DNA from: Saururus chinensis
Taxonomy: Eukaryota > Streptophyta > Magnoliopsida > Piperales > Saururaceae
DNA: 64,000 bases
NCBI GenBank assembly: GCA_035235625.1
Contig: CP141143.1
Coordinates: 43,199,178-43,263,177 of the forward strand
Reading direction: 5' to 3'
The position numbers were made by a program, and so were the translations under genes. How positions within the stretch are numbered: position 1 is the stretch's first letter; every line of letters starts with the position of its first letter. The notes beneath the pieces are model-generated. The model made no database searches. It saw nothing but the letters and a program-made list of their open reading frames with translations, and was not told where the DNA came from. Below are positions 1-10,990 of the stretch, piece after piece.

Positions 1-394
1 TTAAAGAAGAATGGTCCAACTGTGCTATCACTTTTTCTACTAGATTCATCATTACAAACATAACAAATGGATGAGAGGTCTCTTTAAAATTTAAACTTTG
101 TGGACATTCTTAATGAACTCTAGTTTTAATCGATTAAAAGGTATAACTAGATGAGAATTGGTCTGATTGGATTGTCAATTAATACGTTTGATTCATTCTT
201 ACAAACATAGTAAATGTGTACGTATTTATTTGAAATAATTAAATATACATTCGTAACAAGCTTTTCTGCTTTCTTCTAAATCTACTTAAGGGAATGAGTC
301 CATATAAGTTAAGGAAGAACGATCAAACTGTGCTGTCACTTTGTCCATTTTAGTCATTATTATTAATGTAACAAATGAATGGGAGGTCCCTTTA
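1..394 (-). repeat. 319-bp satellite array, left block, first part
   Basis: Degenerate monomers of the satellite that fills most of the window, here in the reverse orientation relative to the blocks right of 24.8 kb. The order seen on the plus strand is: cactttgtcc-like box, acaaatg-like box, ctctttaaact box, then TTTTAATCGATTAAAA followed by ggtataact. The block is cut at 394 by the insertion of a small DNA transposon; the sequence resumes in phase at 955. No gene. Confidence 0.9.
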
Positions 395-954
395 GGGACT
401 GTTTGGGTACTGAATTTCTGAAAGATTCAGTCGATTCAGTCTCAATTCAGTACTGAATTATTAGAATCCTGTTTGTGTATTGAAGCTGCACTGAATTAAA
501 AATTCAGCACTGAAGTTAGATTCAGGCCGTTTCAAGCCTGAATCGGCCTGAATCACTGAATCACCTCATGAGGTGATTCAGTCTCCTAATCACCGTTTTG
601 AAAATTATAGATTCTATTATTTTTCAATGGTTATCATTCATATTGATTTGAGCCTCAAAAAATATGTCATATAGGTAGGGCGCACTTTAAAAGTTCAAAA
701 TTACCTACCCTTGTTAGATCTTGTTTGACAGAGCTTGAATTTAGAAATGTAATGGTACCAAGAACATGCATATCCGAGTTCGAGAGAGAGAGTTGTATTA
801 GTTTAAAGTTTTAAAACTGGGTTTGACGTGACATCTGAATTTATTCTAACAAATTCTCTACTTAAATGTAATTCATATTCAACGGTGAATTTTTGGAATT
901 AATTCACTACTGAATTAATTCGCTATTGAATTAATTTAGTACCCAAACGATCCC
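395..954. mobile_element. PIF/Harbinger (Tourist-like) MITE, 560 bp
   Basis: The element starts GGGACTGTTTGGGTACT and ends with the near inverted copy AGTACCCAAACGATCCC, giving terminal inverted repeats of about 17 bp with two mismatches. It is flanked by TTA at 392-394 and 955-957, and removing the element plus one TTA restores an uninterrupted satellite monomer, so the ends and the 3-bp target duplication are well fixed. TTA/TAA target duplications and a GGG...GTTTGG terminus are known features of the PIF/Harbinger superfamily. The inside has many short gattcag/ctgaatc words near both ends and no open frame, so it is non-autonomous. Family assignment rests on ends and target only. Confidence 0.85.
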
Positions 955-2040
955 TTAAACTTTAAACGAGATAACAATTTGTGCACATTCTTAACGAATT
1001 TTAGTTTTAATCAATTTAAAGGATATAACTTGAAAAGATATGGTCTGATTGGTTCATCATTTAGTATATTTAATTCATTCTAACGAACTTATAAAATGAG
1101 TACGTATTTATTTAAAACAATTAAACATATATTCGTGACGAGCTTCGGTGCTTTGTTTTAAATCCACTTAAGCGAATGAAATCATATAATTTAAGGAAGA
1201 ACAACCAAATTTTGATATTACTTTATCAATTAAAATTCATCATCATGAACATAACACATGAATTGGAGGTCCCTTTAAACTTTAAATGATAAAACGATTT
1301 GTGCATATTTTTAACAAACTCCAGTTTTAATCAATTAAAAGGATATAACTTAACCAAAATTAGTTCGAATTGTTCGTTATTTAGTGCATTTGGTTTATTA
1401 TCACAAACTTAGTAAATGAGTATGCATTTATTTAAAATAATTGAATACACATTCATAATGAGTTTTGATGTTTTGTTCTGTATCTTGTTAAGAGAATGAA
1501 ATCATATAAGATAAAGAAGAACAACAAAATTGTGCTTTTACTTTGTGAATTTGATTTGTCATTACGAATGTAATGATTAAATAGAAGATCTCTTTAAACT
1601 TTACACGATATAACAATTTATGCTCATTTTAAACAAACTTCGGTTTTAATTGAAACTAAATAACTCGACGAAAAGTGGTCTGATTTGTTTGTTGTTTTGT
1701 GTATTTGATTTATTCCTTCGAACTTAGCAAATGACTACATATTTATACAAAATAATTAAATACACATTTGCAACAAGCATTGGTGCTTTGTTCTAAATCT
1801 ATTTAAGTGAATAAAATGCTAAGGAGGTATGAAATCACATAAGTTATGGAAGAATGGTCACCTTTTCTAATCGATTAGTCATTGCGAAGGTAACAAATGA
1901 ATCGGAGAACTTTTTAAACTCTAAACAATATAATGTTTTGTACACATTCTTAAGGAACTTTTGTTTTAATCGATTAAAAGGATATAACTTGACCAAAAAG
2001 GATCCAATTGGTTAATCTTTTTGTACGTTTCATTAATTCT
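955..2040 (-). repeat. 319-bp satellite array, left block, second part
   Basis: About three and a half reverse-orientation monomers continuing in phase after the MITE. TTTAATCAATTAAAA-like boxes recur near 1010, 1328 and 1974, about one monomer apart or a multiple of it. Many centres read TCAA instead of TCGA, as expected if methylated CpG has decayed. The block stops near 2040, inside the box that normally reads attcttacgaacttagc, where a retrotransposon gag fragment intervenes. No gene. Confidence 0.88.
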
Positions 2041-2980
2041 TTAGTTAGTTTTTCCTTATTCTTCCCCTTTTTACACTTAAAATTGTGTGGTGTGTTTGTG
2101 GTGTATGCTTGGTCGTCACTCCTTGCTCCCCCGATTAGTACCATTTGACCCTAAGCCTGAGCGGACATCTAGGAGAGCTGAGTTGCCATCGACCTACTTC
2201 CCTACACCCCCAAATTCTCCCACTAATTCCTCCACCCATACTACTTCTACCCACATCATGGCTGAATATCAGTTAGTAGATGTACCACTCAAAGCTCTAA
2301 GGGAGTATTACACTCCCAATGAGTACACCTACCCTTTATGCATTAGGTTGCAAGCAATCGCTGCTCAAAATTATGAAATTAAGCCCAATGTCATTCAAAT
2401 GTTTCCATCCTTTTATGGGCTTAATAATGAAAACCCGTATAGGCACCTAGATGACTTCTTAGAACTATGCACAACTTTCAAGCTCTAAAATTTAACCGAT
2501 GAGGCTGTTAAACTTCACCTTTTCCCTTTTACATTGAAAGATAAGGCTAAAGAATAGCTTCACTCTTTAGAGCCAAACACCATCACAACATTGGCTCAAA
2601 TGCAACAAGAGTTCCTCCAAAAGTACTTCCCCATAGGTAAGACCAACCAAATTAGAAAGGCCATAACCACTTTTGCCCAACTTCCCACTGAACAGTTCCA
2701 TGAGAGTTGAGATAGACTTAAGGACCTTCTTAGGAGGTGTCCACATCATGCTATCCCTAAGTGTTAATTAGTGCAATGTTTTTATAAGGGTCTTACTGAA
2801 CAAAACCGCCACCTTGTTGATTAAAGTTGTGGGGGTACTTTTTTGTTAAAACATGAAAATGAGGCATGAAAACTTTTTGAGGACTTGAGTGAAAATTCTC
2901 TTCAACATGCTGCATTAAATAGAAATGAGAGTAGATTATCTACCTTGAACAATGCCCCCTCTAGGGGTGGCTTGTATGAA
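2041..2980 (+). pseudogene. Athila-like Ty3/gypsy gag fragment, broken
   Basis: Gag is the structural protein that packages retrotransposon RNA. A leader of about 215 bp precedes a likely gag start at 2258 (MAEYQLVDV). The frame runs through IKPNVIQMFPSFYGL and NPYRHLDDFLELCTTF to a TAA at 2486-2488, then continues with gag-type content (LHLFPFTLKDKAKE, then FLQKYFPIGKTNQIRKA, then RRCPHHAIP) through several further stops. Stops fall where Trp or Gln codons are expected, which fits C-to-T decay of methylated DNA. The wording of the capsid region is what I associate with Athila-type Ty3/gypsy elements. There is no LTR, protease or polymerase here, and both sides are satellite that continues almost in phase. 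The element is a dead fragment. Lineage is inferred; gag identity is firm. Confidence 0.85.
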
Positions 2981-5900
2981 GAACTAAGCAAATAAGTACG
3001 TATTTCATTAAAACAATTAAATACACATTCATTATGAGCTTTATTACTTTGTTCTAAATCTAGTTAAGCGAATGAAATCATAAAAGGTAGGGAAGAATGA
3101 TAAAATTATGGTATTACTTTGTCCTTTTGATTTGTTATTACGAACGTAACAAATGAATGAGAGGTCTCTTTAAACTTTTATCTTTGTATCAATTTGTACA
3201 AATTCTTCACTAACTTCGGTTTTAATCAATTAAAAGGATATAAAATGATGAAAAGTGGTTCGATTGGTTCGTCGTTTAGTTCGTTTAATTCATTCTTATG
3301 AACTTAGCAAATAAGTACGTATTTATTTAAAACAATGAAATACAATTTCGTGATGAGCTTGTTTTAAATCAAGTTAAGCGAATGAAATCATATAAGTTAA
3401 AGAAGACAACCAAACTTATTTATTACTTTGTCAATTTGAGTCATCATTGCGAACATAATAAATATATGGGAGGACTTTTTTTAACTTTAATCGATGTAAG
3501 GATTTGTGCCCATTCTTAATGAACTTCGGTTTTTATTGATTAAAAGAATATAACTTGACCAAAAGTGGTGTGATTGATTCGTCGTTTAGTGTATTACTTT
3601 ATTCTTTTTAACTTAGGAAATGTGTTTGTATTTATTTAAAATAATTGAATAAACATTCATAATGAGCTTTGGTGATTTATTGTAAATCTAGTAAAGGGAG
3701 TAAAATCATATAAGTTAAGGTTGAAGGGTCAACTTATTTTATCACTTTGTCCATTTAATTCATTATTACAAATGTAATAAATGAGTAGGATATATCTTTT
3801 AACTCTAAACGATATAACGAGTTGTGCACATTCTTAACGAACATCGGTTTTAATCGAATAAAAGGATATATTTAATTACACATTTGTGGTCCGATTAGTT
3901 TGTTATTTTGTGCTTTTAATTGATTCTTACGAACTTAATAAATGAGTACATATTTAAGTAAAATAATTAAATACATATTTGTGATGAGCTTGAGTACTTT
4001 TTTTAAAATCTTGTTAAGCAAATGAAATCATATAAGTTAATGAAAAATGGCCAAATTGTGATATTACTTTGTCCATTTGCTTTGTAATTACGAATGTAAA
4101 AAATAAATGGGAGGTCTTTTCCAAATACACAATCGAGACGAGCCTTGGTACTTTGATTTAAATCAAGTTAAGCAAATGAAATCATATAAGCTAAAGAAGA
4201 ACGGCGAAATAATGCTACTACTTTGTCCATTTCATTCATCATTACGAACATAAGAAATTAATGGGAGGGCTTTTCAAAATTTAAATGATATAACGATTTG
4301 TGCACATTCTTTATGAATTTTTGTTTAAATCGATTAAAAGGATATAACTTGACCAAAAGTGGTTTAATTTGTTCGTCATTTAGTTTGTTTAATGCATTCT
4401 TACAAACATTGAAAATTAGTAGGTATTTATTTAAAATAATTAAATACACATTTGTGACGAGCATTGGTGGTTTGTTCTAAATCTAGTTAAACAAATGAAA
4501 CCTATAAGTTAGGGAAGAACAGTGAATTTTTGTTATCACTTTATCTATTTGTTTCGTTATTATGAACATAACAAATAAATAAAAGGTCTCTTTAATCTTT
4601 AAACAACATAATGATTTGTGCAATTTCGTAACAAACTTTGGTTTTCATCGATTAAATTTAAATAACATTACCAAAAGTTATCCGATTAGTTCGTCATTTA
4701 GAGTGTGTGATGCATTCTTATGAACTTAGCAAATGCATATATATTTTTTGTGACAAACTTTGGTGCATTGCTCTAGATCTAGTTAAGCTTAAAGAAGAAT
4801 GGCCAAACTCTTCTATCACTTTGTCCATTTGACTTGTTATTACGAGTGTAAGAAATGAATGGGTGATCACTTTAAACCTTATATGTTATAACAGTTTGTG
4901 CACATTATAATGACCTTCAGTTTTAATCGATTTAAAAGATATAACTTGACCAAAAGTGGTCTTATTGGTTCATCATTTGGTGCATTTGATTCAATTTTAT
5001 GAATTTAGCAAATTAGTACATATTTATTTAAAATAATTAAATACACATTCGTGATGAGCTTCTGTGCTTTCTTCAAAATCTAGTTAAACTAAAAAAATTA
5101 TTTTATTGCAGTATCTAATAAACATTCAAATTGCAGTATCACTTCGTCCATTTGATTCCTTATTATGAACATAAGAAATGAATGGGAGATCTATTTAAAC
5201 TTTAAATAATATATTGTTTTGTGCACATTCTTATCGAACTTTGGTTTTAATCGATTAAAAGGAGATAACTTGAAAAAACGTAGTCTAATTCATTCGTCAT
5301 GTAGCACATTTGATTCATTCTTACGAACTTTTCAAATAAGTATGTAATTCATTAAAATAATTAAGTACACATTCATGACGGGCTTTTGTGTTTTGTTTTA
5401 CATCAAGTTAAGTGAATGAAATCATAAAAGTTAAGGAAGAACAGTAAAATTCTGCTATTACTTTGTTGATTTCATTCATCATTAGGAACGTACCAAATGA
5501 ATGAGGGCCTCTTTAAACTTTAAACGATGTAACGATTGGTGATCATTCTTAATGAACTTTGGTTTTAATCAATTAAAAGGATATCATTTGACCAAAAGTA
5601 GACCAATTGGTTCATTATTTTGTGCATTTGGTTCATTCTTACGAACTTAGGTAATTAATACATATTTATTTAAAATAATTAAATACACAGTCGTGACAAG
5701 CTTTGGTTCATTGTTTTAAATCTAGTTAAGCAAATAAAATCATATAAGTTTAGGAAGAACGGTCAAATTATTGTATAACCATGTCCATTTGATTCGTTAT
5801 TACGAATGTAACAAATGAATGCGAATGTAACAAATTAAATTATGAATGTAACAAATGAATATAACTCTAAATAATAAAGCAATTTGTACACATTCTTAAT

Positions 5901-5994
5901 GAGCTTTGCTTTTAATCAGTTAAAATGTTATAACTTAACCAAAAGTTGTCCGACGGGAATGTCATTTTGCATATTTAATCAGTTTCTTCCCAAA
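2981..5994 (-). repeat. 319-bp satellite array, left block, third part
   Basis: About nine reverse-orientation monomers. The box acgaacttagcaaat-like sequence resumes at about 2980 exactly where the gag fragment left off. TTTTAATCGATTAAAA-type palindromes recur at roughly 319-bp steps (for example near 4328 and 5247). Around 5810-5860 a short word, cgaatgtaacaaat, is repeated three times, a local slippage event. The array ends at about 5990, within a monomer, where an LTR of the Athila-like cluster begins. No gene. Confidence 0.9.
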
Positions 5995-6243
5995 TGTTGT
6001 GTTTGACCATTCCATGCATGTTTATACGACTAGGAGCCCATTTAAGACTTTCAAATAGCTTTGGGTAGTTGGGCTTCCTCTTCCACCTAGATCCTATCGA
6101 AGCCCATTTTGACATGTAAACATAACAGAGGTCTAACTCACCGATTCAAACATACATAGCCCAAACAAGTAGTGAATTAACATAAAATATTATTGTAATT
6201 CAAGATTTTAAAGCATCTAATTGAACATTATTTTAGTACATCA
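5995..6243 (-). mobile_element. 3' LTR of Athila-like copy A (candidate, 249 bp)
   Basis: Read on the minus strand, the segment starts TGATGTACTAAAATAATG and ends CAAACACAACA, so it has the TG...CA termini of an LTR. Immediately upstream of it on the minus strand is a purine-rich tract (complement of 6246-6258, ggtttgggggtat) that would act as the polypurine tract. The first 50 bp match the LTR starts at 15518 (copy B) and 15673 (copy C). It abuts the satellite array at about 5994. The far end is set only by the CACAACA terminus, since no second full copy is present for comparison. Confidence 0.6.
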
Positions 6244-8019
6244 AATACCCCCAAACCTACTTTTTGCTAGTCCTCGAGCAAAACTAAAATAAAAAATAAT
6301 AGAAAACAAAACCAACTACTCCACTTCCACAAGAAATCTCGATTGCATTTAGTATATGCAACAAGCCTTTAAACCCCTAGCTTACACTATTGGACGAGTT
6401 ATAGTCTCATGAGGGTTTGTAGTAAATCTACCCACAAAATTCAAAATTAAAATGATAAAAGAAATTTAAAATTAAAACCACATAAAATTTACAAATCAAC
6501 TCCTCCTAAACATGTAACTTCATTTAGTAAAATCAATCTTGTATAATACAACTTGTCTTCTTAAACAATAAGTCATTATGACAACTTCATATTGGTGGCA
6601 AGTACTTATACATACATAATATTTTTATAAAAAATAGACATTGCTAAGTAATTATACAATCCCAATCTCATGAATCGAACAACTCAATGTGTCTCATGTC
6701 CACTGAGCAATTTCAATTTTAACACTAAAAATAATCATTGGCATCCATTCATCTTCAAGAGATCATAATAGAGAATCATGCAAATCCTTCATTGAAAAGT
6801 AAAACACCCTAGATCACCTGACAACTCAATCAGGATATAATTGCATAATGTCCTATTAGAATTTCATGTTCATTTCATATGACATGTGTAAGGCTTAGCC
6901 TTTTTAAGCTTTCTATAAGATTCATGTAATAAGTGTTAGGCCAGTGACTTCCAATCCAGTTAGCTCAGAGCACTATATGTTAAAACACCCCTCAGGCTTA
7001 ATAACTTGAACCAAATAGACTTCAAGGCTATGCATGTCATAAATTAGTTAACTCTACCTTTTGACACGAACACCCTATGCTTAGTGAGGTATGCCGAGTC
7101 CCGACCTACTCAGTAGAGACACTTTAAATTTTTTAGCTCGTTACAATTTTTTCATTCTTTTATTTTTTAGTCAATTTTTCTTTTTTTTTTCTTGAGCATA
7201 TTATACAATCAACCTTAATTGTGTTGACATAAAGTCGTAGACTATTGTACAAACCAAGAGTTGTCAAGCCCAAAATTCTATTATGATAACATGAGTACTA
7301 CTAGATCATGCCCAAGTTTTACTCTCATAAGAAAATAATTATTTAGATTCAATGATATCCACCGAGATGTAAGGCCATAATCAAGGGCTCAAATTCTCAC
7401 TTAGAAAAATATCTTTCTTAGTTTTTTGAAAATAGGAGCACAAGAAACCAATAAGAAGTAATCAGAATTGAAAATCATTAAATATGTCAAGTCATCTTCT
7501 AAGCAATCTGATGTCATTAAATACAGTCACATATCTAAAATAAGCATCAATGTAAATAAGAAAAAACATAAATTAAAATAAATCTAATTAATTTTTTTAA
7601 TTTTTTATTTTTTAAGTAAAACTAAAAAACATAAAAGAAAAATCTTTGTCTACACACCCAAACCTAAACTAAACGTTGTCCTCAATGTATAAAAGAAAAC
7701 AAATGCAATGCTTAAGATCAGAAAATAGGAAAGAAGAGATAGTACATCGGTTGATGTGCTCATGTACATAGCTATCAAGAGAAAAATAGTCAATAAAGCA
7801 CAAGCATAATCACATAAGGGTAAATCAATAATGAATCATATAAGCACACCCTAATAATTATTAGAGCAATTGACAAAGAGAATAAACTAAAAATTAACTA
7901 AAGAATATAAAAAAATAGTAACTATTAACTTAAAAAAAATAACTATCAAAACCAAAAGTGGGTTGCCTCCCAGGAGCGCTAAGTTTACTGTCTTCAGCCA
8001 GACACACCTCCATCTAAAC
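6244..8019 (-). mobile_element. 3' non-coding region of Athila-like copy A
   Basis: A 1.8-kb region without coding potential between the protease end and the LTR, on the minus strand. It holds landmarks shared with copies C and D: the box gggttgcctcccaggagcgc at about 7961-7980, the box with the complement of cattgaggacaacg near 7675-7690, the box gtgttaggccagtgac near 6930, and a run resembling aacccctagcttac at about 6374. The same boxes occur in C (15770-16470, 19747-20800) and D (22030-23150), which shows these are copies of one family with a long conserved untranslated tail. Confidence 0.75.
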
Positions 8020-8405
8020 TCATCCAGGGTCTTTAAAAGCAATTATCTTCTCTCTATCAATTCTACTTATCAAATTAGAGTGAGTTAAACAAATATTTAG
8101 TGGATCAGCAAAATAAGTAAAAGGAAAAGCATCCTCCACAAGACTCTCAATCAAGTTAACCTCAAAAGTTTCATCGAAGTCTGATGGTTGTCTACTGACA
8201 TCAAATACATTTAACTCACATGTCAAATTCCCAAAAGAAAGCCTCATCACTCCATTCTGATAATTTATTAGAGCATTGGATGTAGCAAAGAATGGACGAC
8301 CCAAAATCACAGGTATTTGAGAAGATGCATTTGGAACCAGGTGTGTGTCTAAAATAATGAAGTCCACCAGAAAATAGAATTTGTCCACTTGAATAAGGAC
8401 ATCTT
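8020..8405 (-). pseudogene. Athila-like aspartic protease, C-terminal part (copy A)
   Basis: This is the C-terminal half of a retrotransposon aspartic protease, the enzyme that cuts the gag-pol polyprotein. The frame 8388-8020 reads FYFLVDFIILDT, then IPVILGRPFFATSNALIN and FGNLTCELNVFDVS, ending with a stop after AFKDPG. The ILGRPF box is the conserved second half of the fold; the catalytic Asp lies in the other half, now 3.5 kb away at about 12.1 kb because an LTR element inserted at 8401-8405. The frame resumes on the far side of that insertion when one copy of the 5-bp duplication is removed. No reverse transcriptase follows; the reading frame stops and the non-coding tail begins. Confidence 0.85.
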
Positions 8406-8754
8406 TGTTGTGAATGTCCTAGGGGCTGCCACTGGGCCATGTGCTAGGGTAATTAGGTAATAAGGGTATTTAGATAATTTGGTTAATTAGGTAATTAGTG
8501 CTTTCTTTTAATTATGCTAATGGGCCATAGGTACTTGTTAGGGAGCCCACTTAGCTAGTCTATTTAAGTGTAAGGGCTATGCCCTGATTTGATTAGTGAA
8601 TGAATTATTGTCTCTCTAATTATCTCACCTTTCCTCTCTGCCCTTCCTCTCTATCCGGCGGCCATGCTGCTCCCTCTCCCCTTTCCCGGCCTCCCTGCGC
8701 CGCTCCCTTCCCGCTACCGGCTAGCCAGGCTGTTGTGCCACTTCGGGCACAACA
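8406..8754 (+). repeat. 5' LTR of the pyruvate-kinase element (349 bp)
   Basis: Starts TGTTGTGAATGTCC and ends CTTCGGGCACAACA. A TATA-like box TATTTAAG lies at 8561-8568. It is 33 bp longer than the 3' LTR; the extra bases lie near 8465-8500, where aattaggtaa-like words are duplicated. Open frames that run through 8600-8968 are not genes. Confidence 0.92.
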
Positions 8755-8755
8755 T

Positions 8756-8768
8756 TGGTATCGGAGCC
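8756..8768 (+). other. Primer binding site, tRNA-iMet type
   Basis: TGGTATCGGAGCC starts two bases after the 5' LTR. It matches the usual plant initiator-methionine primer site with one change and fixes the element's plus orientation. Confidence 0.85.
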
Positions 8769-10137
8769 AAACTGTGGCAGTACCATGTGCACGTCCACTG
8801 GCACCTTCAAGGAGTTCTCTCTTAAGCGCCTCCTCGTCTGACACCGCCAGATCGCACAAGTGCCCTGCCCAGGATGGCACTAGTTGCATGTGTCGGGTCT
8901 GTTGTTTGGCCCACACCACTGAGGAGCTTCGTTTGCTTGACTTCTCCATGGGCTCTACAGTTCCCTAACCTCGGTCATCTTCCTCAGCTTCGGCAACCGC
9001 TGCTACTGTCAGGGAGATGGAAGCTGCGGCAACCATGCACTGCCTTCCAGGGTCGCCTTCATCAGCCTCTGCCATGGACTACCACTTGTGCCTCATCCCC
9101 CATTGGAACTTGTGCATCCCAGTGACGATGGCCAGCCCCCAGCGCTGCCTACTGCCACTGGCCAAGGCGCCGATTGTCCTCCACTACTGCTTGAGCCTTG
9201 GTGCTTTGCCTCAAGCTTGCATCGGGCAGTCGATTGATGAATCGAAGCGATTGAAATTGAGCAAGTGCTCGTGGCAGCCGTGGAGGTTGTGTAGCCCCTT
9301 GGAAAGCCAAAAGATAATGAAGGTCTAGAAGGAGTACCCTACCAAACAGAAAATGGCCGCCTTTTTCTGTGCTCCGCCATCCACCAAAATGCCGACTGAC
9401 AAAACCCCATTCCCCTTCTTCCCCTCTGCCCGATCAACTCCGTCTCAGCGCAACTGCCTCATGGCAGTCTCGGGCATCTCTACTGGTTCATTCCCTTCCA
9501 ACTGGCCCAATGATTGCTACACTCTACTGTACTCAGCCATCGCCCAGCCGGGATTCACCCCCCGATTCACTGGCATCACCATCCAACCACCGTTGTCGTT
9601 GCAAGCTATGGCCGCCGGAATTTTCCTACCGTATGGAGAACCCTTCTGCTGCCTGAGTGTCTCCGGTGGATGCCATGGATGGAGAACAAAGGAGCGTCAC
9701 AAGCTGAGAACCGGGATTTGCTTCCAGGAGATGGCCCTGATGATGCAGGATTTTCTTCTGGGAGATCTCTGGCGATTCACCAGCGAAGAGACTCCGGGGT
9801 TGTTGGAATTCCGGTGCATTCCCAGGATGTCCTTGATTTCGATCCAATAACACCCAAATTGAGACCCACTTTCCCTTTATCCCTGGTGCAATTCTTGGCC
9901 TGTATCTCTATTTTCACCAGGTTTCCACAAAAACACGTTGTGCTCCTTTCCATTGGGATTGCTCTGGCAGTCCTAATCACATGGGATGTTTCCTTCCATT
10001 TGGATCTCATTACGCTGATGCTCCATTAGCAGCTTTTGACGGGTTGAAGCCTCTCCAGGAAATTGTCTTGTGCATTCACCCGATAAACTTCTCCTAATGG
10101 TCAAGAATCAGCTGATGGGTCAATTTGGCTATTTACT
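8769..10137 (+). other. Internal region of the pyruvate-kinase element, origin unknown
   Basis: Relatively GC-rich sequence with several overlapping open frames of up to 171 codons (for example 9353-9850 and 9514-10029). None has a motif I recognise, and no frame dominates. It could hold decayed retroelement leader sequence, further captured host pieces, or both. The first 250 bp after the primer site look like a leader with a possible broken frame. I assign no product. Confidence 0.5.
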
Positions 10138-10990
10138 ATGGAAAAGTTTGAAGGTTTTCATCTATTTACTATCCAAGCAAATTATGAAGGCATTGCTGAG
10201 CTTGTTGTTGATGGTGGAATGGCAACATTTGAAGTTGTTGAAAAGGTTGGGAAGAATTTGAGATGCAAGTGCATGAACCCTGGTTTGTTTTTCCCTCAGG
10301 CAAAGTTAACCTTTTGGAGAGATGGGGAAATTGTCAGCAAGAACTTGGAACTTCCAACCCTATTGACTAAGGATTGGGCTGATATAGATTTTGGGATATA
10401 TGAGGAAGTTGATTATATTGTTATGTCATTTGTGAAGGAGGCTAGTGATATTAACCTTCTAAAGGAACATCTTTCTTCAAAATCTGCTGACTGCATTGGA
10501 GTTTTGGCAGAGATTGCGAGCTTGAAGTCCCTACAGAATTTGGAAGACATTGTAAAGGCGGCCAATGGCATCATGTTTGCATGTGGTGATCTTGGCGTGC
10601 AAGTCCCTCTTGAACTGATTTCATCTATTCGAGAGAAAGTTACCTGTATATGTGAAGAACTGAATAAGCCAATTATTGTGGCCTCTCAGCTTCTTGAATC
10701 GATGGTGGAGTACCCAACCCCAACTCGAGCTGAGGTTGCTGATGTTTCAGAGGCAATTCGACCATATGCTGATGTTATCTAGTGAGTCTGCAATTGGGGC
10801 CTATGGAGAAAAGGCTCTTGCAGTCCTCCGTATTGCAAATGAAAGAATGGAGCTTTGGAGTCATGAGGAGAATCAAAGACGTTGACGTTCCCAGTGTCTG
10901 CTAGGAGACTCGCTGCTAGACAGGATTGCCGAGCAGATATGCAATTGTTCTATGGAAATGGCTAACAACATTGTACCCTTGTACCAAGAA
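10138..10990 (+). pseudogene. Captured plant pyruvate kinase segment (plastid-type), broken
   Basis: Pyruvate kinase makes pyruvate and ATP from phosphoenolpyruvate and ADP in glycolysis. The frame 10138-10782 covers the end of the B domain and much of the barrel: ELVVDGGMATFEVVEKVG, FWRDGE, KDWADIDFGI, DYIVMSFVKEA, ANGIMFACGDLGVQVPLE, then IIVASQLLESMVEYPTPTRA. A frame change at about 10770 moves the continuation, SSESAIGAYGEKAL, into another frame. A further stop at about 10885 is followed by RIAEQICNC. The N-terminal A domain and the C-terminal domain are missing. The signature that should read Ala-Lys-Ile-Glu is AEIA (residues 124-127), so the catalytic Lys is lost, and the Arg of the following loop is Cys. 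No introns interrupt about 850 bp, which points to capture from spliced RNA. Wording such as YPTPTRAEVADVSEA fits plastid isozymes best; the exact isozyme is inferred. Confidence 0.93.

Noticed and set aside
391-397. TTTAGGG, the plant telomere word
   Set aside because: It is a single occurrence made by the TTA target and the GGG end of the MITE, with no tandem telomere array.
8600-9850. Several open frames over 75 codons in the 5' part of the pyruvate-kinase element
   Set aside because: They overlap each other on both strands, start inside the LTR in part, and show no motif I recognise. I kept the region as unknown instead of naming genes.
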